From Sipunculus nudus (lineage: Eukaryota; Annelida; Sipuncula; Golfingiida; Sipunculidae): DNA of 64,000 bases. The stretch lies in NCBI GenBank assembly GCA_026874595.1, contig CM049311.1:78068453-78132452 (forward strand), in the 5' to 3' direction. Within the stretch, counting starts at the first letter, position 1. Each line of letters begins with the position of its first letter. Below the pieces are notes generated by a model, which ran no database searches, was not told the origin of the DNA, and worked only from the letters and a program-made list of their open reading frames with translations. A program made the translations under genes and the position numbers. Positions 59,878 to 64,000 of this stretch are shown here, one piece after another.

Positions 59878-60190
59878 CACCATGGTGTACACGTGATCTC
59901 GCCCCAAGCTAGCATGACAACAAGAGTTCAACCAGTATAGATTAAACATAGAATGTAACAACAACACGAGTTACGCCCGTGTCACACAATACAAAGACCA
60001 TCTGTAACAATGGCTCAAATAACATTTAAGAGTCAGGAGAGGATATACTACCTCAGCTTCATCAAACAAAAAACTGACATTGACAGTGTCAGTCATAAAC
60101 TCTGTTTCAGAGTCATTTAAGCAATCTACATCCTTTTTATTAACAAACCTTCACAAAGAAATTTTCTAAGCAGAAACAAACTTCTGTTTG

Positions 60191-60728
60191 TCATAAAAAG
60201 GACCTGGCCTTATTTGAAATACTCTCGCAAGAGTCATAAAAGGACTTAGCCTTATCCAGAGAATACTCCTCGGAGGAGTCTTGAAAGAACCTAGCCTTAT
60301 TAAATTCCTCGCAAACTACGGATTTTTCTTTGGATTTAGAAGGCACGTTGGCCTCCGTAGCATGAAACTCTTTATTAGAGTCAATAAAAGAGTTGTACCC
60401 CTTATTTACATGAAGAGAGCCTGGCTTTTGTACTATGCTATACATAGATTTTGAAACAAAACCAGAAGGTCTGCTATTTGGTTTATTCGCAAGTTTCCAG
60501 CATTCATATATTAGATGACCTTCTTTCTTGCAGTAATTACAGATTTTCTTTGAAAATGACTGGCCTTGGTTGGACTTGGACACTGGGCGTGGGCTGGGGT
60601 GTAGTAATGGACTTTGCTGAACTATCAGGACTACTAGTACTGGATGACTGCGCTTTAAACTTCCTTTGACCACACTGATTTACATTCTTGTTTTTGAATG
60701 ATTGGTTTGATTTGCTAGTAAAGAACAT
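60191..60728 (-). pseudogene. gag-like ORF with CCHC zinc knuckle
   Basis: From an ATG at 60728 a Lys/Ser/Gln-rich segment reads until about 60580, where a one-base shift moves into the frame containing KKICNYCKKEGHLIYECWKL. The knuckle is C-x2-C-x4-H-x4-C at 60500-60541, which binds genomic RNA in gag nucleocapsids. The rest is polar, with repeated KARSF-like phrases (60191-60300), and stops at 60191. No capsid major-homology motif is seen, so it may be only the C-terminal gag part. Total about 180 codons, well short of a full gag. Confidence 0.65.
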
Positions 60729-61010
60729 TTTATATCAAATAAACAAATTGCTCAGTACCTGGATACCACCACCGCCACAGCGACAAGTTCTTTAAAATGT
60801 ATACTCTCGGAGAATAACAGTCCAATGTGAAGCTCTTGTAACAATCCAGAAAGTAAACTTGAGGCAGGCAGCATTAAATTGTATAGAGCCAGTAATAGTA
60901 GAATCCCTTAAATAACTGAATAATCGGACAGTTCCCACAAACTGATATACACACGTCTGTGTCCGCTGGAATCCTCTTACCTCTCCCTCGGTTTAAAACA
61001 CAGCCCCCTG

Positions 61011-61020
61011 TTTATATCAT
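61011..61020 (-). promoter_or_regulatory. TATA-like box in the 5' LTR/leader
   Basis: Minus-strand GATGATATAAACAGGG, about 280 bp downstream of the TGTTAC terminus and upstream of the gag ATG at 60728. Confidence 0.4.
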
Positions 61021-61136
61021 CTCACCCCAAGCCGCGAATTTCCACTTCCCGAACAGTCTAAAGAATTCAACACAACACTCAGTAAACAAGCTTTACAGGA
61101 ATCATCTAGAAAAACATCGCTGTGTCTCTACACATT

Positions 61137-61298
61137 AGGGTTCACATGTGAGCTCGGCCAGGCGAGAAAGCCCCAAGCGAGCATGACAACGAGAGTTCAA
61201 TCAGTACGGATTAAACTGAGAATGCAATACGCGGTCAGACACGGGCGCTACAACACGAGTTACGCCCGTGTCACACATCATCAAGGGCACTTGTAACA
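61137..61298 (-). repeat. 5' LTR, portion matched by the 3' LTR
   Basis: Begins TGTTACAAGTGCCC on the minus strand; contains GACACGGGCGTAACTCGTGT. Confidence 0.7.
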
Positions 61299-62877
61299 AT
61301 ATATATATCACTCTTATATACCCAGTTGGTGTATCGGCTTTGATTCCTGTACTCTTCACCATGACCACAGAAAATGGTCTTCCTAATCATTCTTACATTA
61401 TTACACAGCGTCAGAAATGTCAAGAACGTGAGACACGGGGAGCCATATTATAATTACGGCTGATCTAGCATTAAACGTTTGTCGAGTGAAATAAGATGAC
61501 AGCCCGAGGCTCCATAAGAAACGTCGATGCTAAAGGTAGGACAAGCTGTTTTACTTTTATTATAATATATTTAATAAACTATTATATTTGTTAATACAAT
61601 CAACCCGAACGCTAGGTTTTGGACTGAGAAAGTACGGTTTCAGATCAACATAAGAAGCTAAACCATGCGGATCATCAAAATCGGTTCACCAATCTATTGT
61701 ATAAAATAAAAAAAATTACGTGCACCGAGATTTCATAATGCTGGAAGAATATTAACAAAAGAAACCAGCAAAAGAAAAAAAAACAGCAATTGTAATGTAG
61801 CATTTGTTTGCTTTAAAGATGAGACGACTGTAATTCTAATATGGAACAATCTTGTCTTCATTAGCTCATCTTGCGTCGTTTCGTATTACACAGGGGCGGA
61901 GAAAGGGCTAAATAACCCCTATCAAGTATCTTCAAATAAACAGATGCGTGACAGTTTTATCAGAGCCCATCGTTATTAACAGTTAAACACCCGCTTCAAG
62001 TAAATTCTTGCTAATTAATAGCAAGCAAATACAAATGATTCATGAAAAAAGCTCCTGACGCAAACTTTTACTAAACTGGAATCATAATTCCTACCGTCAC
62101 ACCATAAAATGGGTGGTTAAAGTGATTAAATTTTACTGGAAGATCTGGAAGAACGTAATATATACACAGCAAGACCTCGCTAAACGATCATCTCGGATTA
62201 GCATTTATTGTTTGCTCTTTACATCGGCCCTTAGGCGACCACCTCGGAAATGCATATCTTGTATATATTTATTGAAACCACTAATATGTTACATTTTGGT
62301 TTGCAACATCCGAAAATCTACGGTTTCTATATATGACGTTATTGTATAATTATAAAGTTCCCATTAAAACTAAAAAGTTCTGAAATGTGATTACCATGGT
62401 AACATGAATGATTGGGTGAACGACGTTTTTAACTGTGCTGACTGGACTCATTTGTCTATTCAATTAACAACACATACATTGTTACCGAAATGCTGTATAC
62501 ACAAAAGCTTTTTAATCTAGCTTCAGCGAATTAATATGTTCAAAGAAAAAGGCTCTGGAATATGTGACCTACAAGAAAATTCAAAATAAGATTCGAAATC
62601 AGGATCTATATTCGAAATAATTTCCCGAGAGACCAGAATGTAGGTCGCCTTAACCTATATTTTCCTATTTCTGGTCACCTATTCCCCTGACATTCTTCTT
62701 ATCTTATCTGTCATCTATAAGAATTGCTTTTGACATTCATGAAGTTTGCAGCTATCCCAGCGGTCGCTTGCCATTCCGCGAGGTTGTATTACCTTTTGTG
62801 TCCTCTAGAGGGCTGTTGTTGTGAAAAGTGTATTTTGTTACAATTCTAAAAGGGAATGCAAAAATTATTGTAACCTA
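61299..62877. other. No recognised gene
   Basis: Frames under 80 codons. The patch 61780-62060 is comparatively complex, with GCTAATTAATAGC and CAATTGTAATG-type cores. Confidence 0.4.
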
Positions 62878-62893
62878 CCCCCCCCCCCCCCCC
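62878..62893. repeat. Poly-C tract
   Basis: Sixteen C followed by AACCCCGCCC. Confidence 0.95.
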
Positions 62894-63675
62894 AACCCCG
62901 CCCTCTCTCATTCAAGCCCCAATTACACTCAGTATGAGAATAAATGTTAAAATTACCCCGGCTTCCTATTACCGATTTCACATCTATTACCAATTACAGC
63001 CATGGGTCTCTTGATATCGATTTAATATTACCCCTTGGGTAACTTATTATCGATTTAAGGTTACTCCATTTCAGAATACCCCATCCAAACAGCTGACTCA
63101 GACTTTAAATATCATATGTTCCTACACGTGTTTTATTGAAATACTTGATCGTAAGTCAAGAGCATTTAAAAGAATTTGTCAATTAGTGAAACAGCAAGTG
63201 GTGGTTTGAACAGTGCGGGGGTATCTTGAAATAGGGTATGGAAAAAACTCGTTTGTAATTTGAAAATGATTATTGAGGAGGGGGGGGGGGGGGCAAGCCG
63301 TGATGGAGGCTGCTGGGATATGAATCCCCAGTCACATTTCTAGCAAGGTTGCATAATTTACCTTCCTTTACCTATTCTTGAGAAAGGACAACTTAGACCT
63401 CTCTAGCTTTTGAGTATATGCCATCTAGCCCCCACACTTTGCAAAGCGCCTGACTTGTCCCCAGTTAGACAAACGAGTTGGACGAATCCTATATAGGTCC
63501 TGGAGGATGTCATAGTTAAGCTCAGACAGGCATTCATTCTTATTCAAAAAGACGCCGCAATCTGCTTTACGTGGACCACAGACTATTGAAGGAAAATTAT
63601 TTTATCCCCGGATTTTACATCAATCAATTGATGTAATAGATTGCACTGTAGCTTTGTCCAGTAACGTTGGTGATG
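62894..63675. other. No gene; poly-G at 63280-63293; ATTACC words
   Basis: ATTACC/TTACC...GATTT phrases recur irregularly at 62950-63080, similar to 5820-5850 and 7595-7620. Confidence 0.45.
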
Positions 63676-63750
63676 CAATCGGACGAGGCGTATTTTACTG
63701 GTTAAGGCGATGGACTTCGGGGGCAGGTCGTGTTCGTTCGAAATTAACTA
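63676..63750 (+). pseudogene. tRNA-Ser-like fragment
   Basis: ACTGGTTAAGGCGATGGACT matches the D-arm and anticodon-arm start of eukaryotic tRNA-Ser (from memory). A decayed B box, GTTCGTTCGAAATT, follows. The anticodon arm is shortened, so it is not a functional tRNA; it may be a SINE head. Confidence 0.4.
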
Positions 63751-64000
63751 GTGCCTGAATGGCATAATGGTCAAATCCGAAGCACATAAACCTTAAAATC
63801 CAGAGGGTTTATTTATAAAATACAATGGCACAGACAGGCAAATCATCTGTCATAAACAAATCTGTTATTTGACCTGTCGGTCATATGAAGGCAATTTCAA
63901 GATACTGAGTGATAAACTGATGGAGCAGGAATGCGAAATTGTCGCTATGTCGGCATCCACACATAAAGAAGATGAACGATAAGAGTGGATAGGGAACAAA
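63751..64000. other. No recognised feature
   Basis: Window end; no ORF or repeat relationship seen. Confidence 0.5.

Larger units (their letters stand above)
59878..61298 (-). mobile_element. Non-autonomous LTR retrotransposon with gag remnant only
   Basis: Direct repeats 59878-60009 and about 61137-61298 share GAGTTACGCCCGTGTCACAC, AGAGTTCAA, AGCATGACAAC and the GTAACA terminus (minus-strand TGTTAC...). Between them on the minus strand lie a TATA-type promoter, a gag-like ORF with a zinc knuckle, and then about 180 bp without code. No protease, RT or integrase is present. The 3' LTR (left) loses homology after about 130 bp, so the far ends cannot be matched. A polypurine tract and PBS are not clear. 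Ty3-type is plausible from the LTR ends and the knuckle. Confidence 0.7.

Noticed and set aside
59878-61298. Possibility of an intact, infectious-type retrovirus or Steamer-like element
   Set aside because: No protease, reverse transcriptase, integrase or envelope code is present between the repeats.

Overview
This window looks like repeat-dense intergenic DNA from an animal nuclear genome. A marine bivalve mollusc, or a close lophotrochozoan, is the best guess. That guess is an inference: it rests on AT-rich sequence with very many (AT)n, (AG)n and poly-G/C tracts, tRNA-derived SINEs, degenerate DIRS, PIF/Harbinger, L1/Tx1-like and LTR elements, and TGACCTTGA-type tandem repeats. No bacterial gene organisation is present. 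I found no host protein-coding gene I can defend. Almost every open frame is short, or a shadow or relic of a transposable element.

Layout. 1-3.6 kb: a decayed DIRS-type retroelement on the minus strand (gag-like, RT/RNase H, start of the tyrosine recombinase), cut by the window edge. 4.0-4.5 kb: two tRNA-SINEs tail to tail. 6.77-7.22 kb: a complete miniature LTR element (TRIM-like) with a tRNA-Pro primer-binding site, a polypurine tract, a 4-bp target duplication and, inside its LTRs, a tRNA-like Pol III A/B-box module. A second copy lies at 21.90-22.31 kb. 8.1-8.5 kb: another SINE. 8.5-15.4 kb: repeat-poor, nothing coding. 15.4-17.4 kb: a dispersed repeat ending in (AT)n, then a complex AT-rich array with a 25-bp hairpin. 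17.9-21.4 kb: a pogo-like-word repeat, CpG-rich word-repeat tracts and two divergently oriented PIF/Harbinger transposase relics. 22.7-23.1 kb: the best full-length SINE. 27.5-31.1 kb: a Harbinger 5' relic interrupted by a 618-bp MITE with TTA target duplication, a LINE fragment, and the inverted second copy of the 17.9-kb repeat. 33.7-35.9 kb: an L1/Tx1-like LINE. 35.16-37.09 kb is the source of a 1.93-kb block copied to 39.76-41.69 kb; that copy is bracketed by two 325-bp direct repeats. 45.1-47.9 kb: a MITE-like tract and a second LINE. 48.1-48.9 kb: a tandem array carrying nuclear-receptor-like half-sites. 49-58 kb: repeat-poor, with a CRE-motif cluster near 57.3-57.9 kb. 58.5-59.7 kb: SINE relics. 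59.9-61.3 kb: a gag-only, non-autonomous LTR element. The remainder is unremarkable.

How the parts relate. The parasites interact rather than form a pathway. Non-autonomous elements (SINEs, TRIMs, MITEs, the gag-only element) would depend on enzymes from LINE, LTR and Harbinger relatives, and relics of such families are present here. The TRIM-like element with a Pol III-type promoter module inside its LTR is the strongest candidate for something undescribed. The block insertion with a 325-bp flanking duplication is the strongest structural oddity. All percentages and family assignments are hand readings, not database results.
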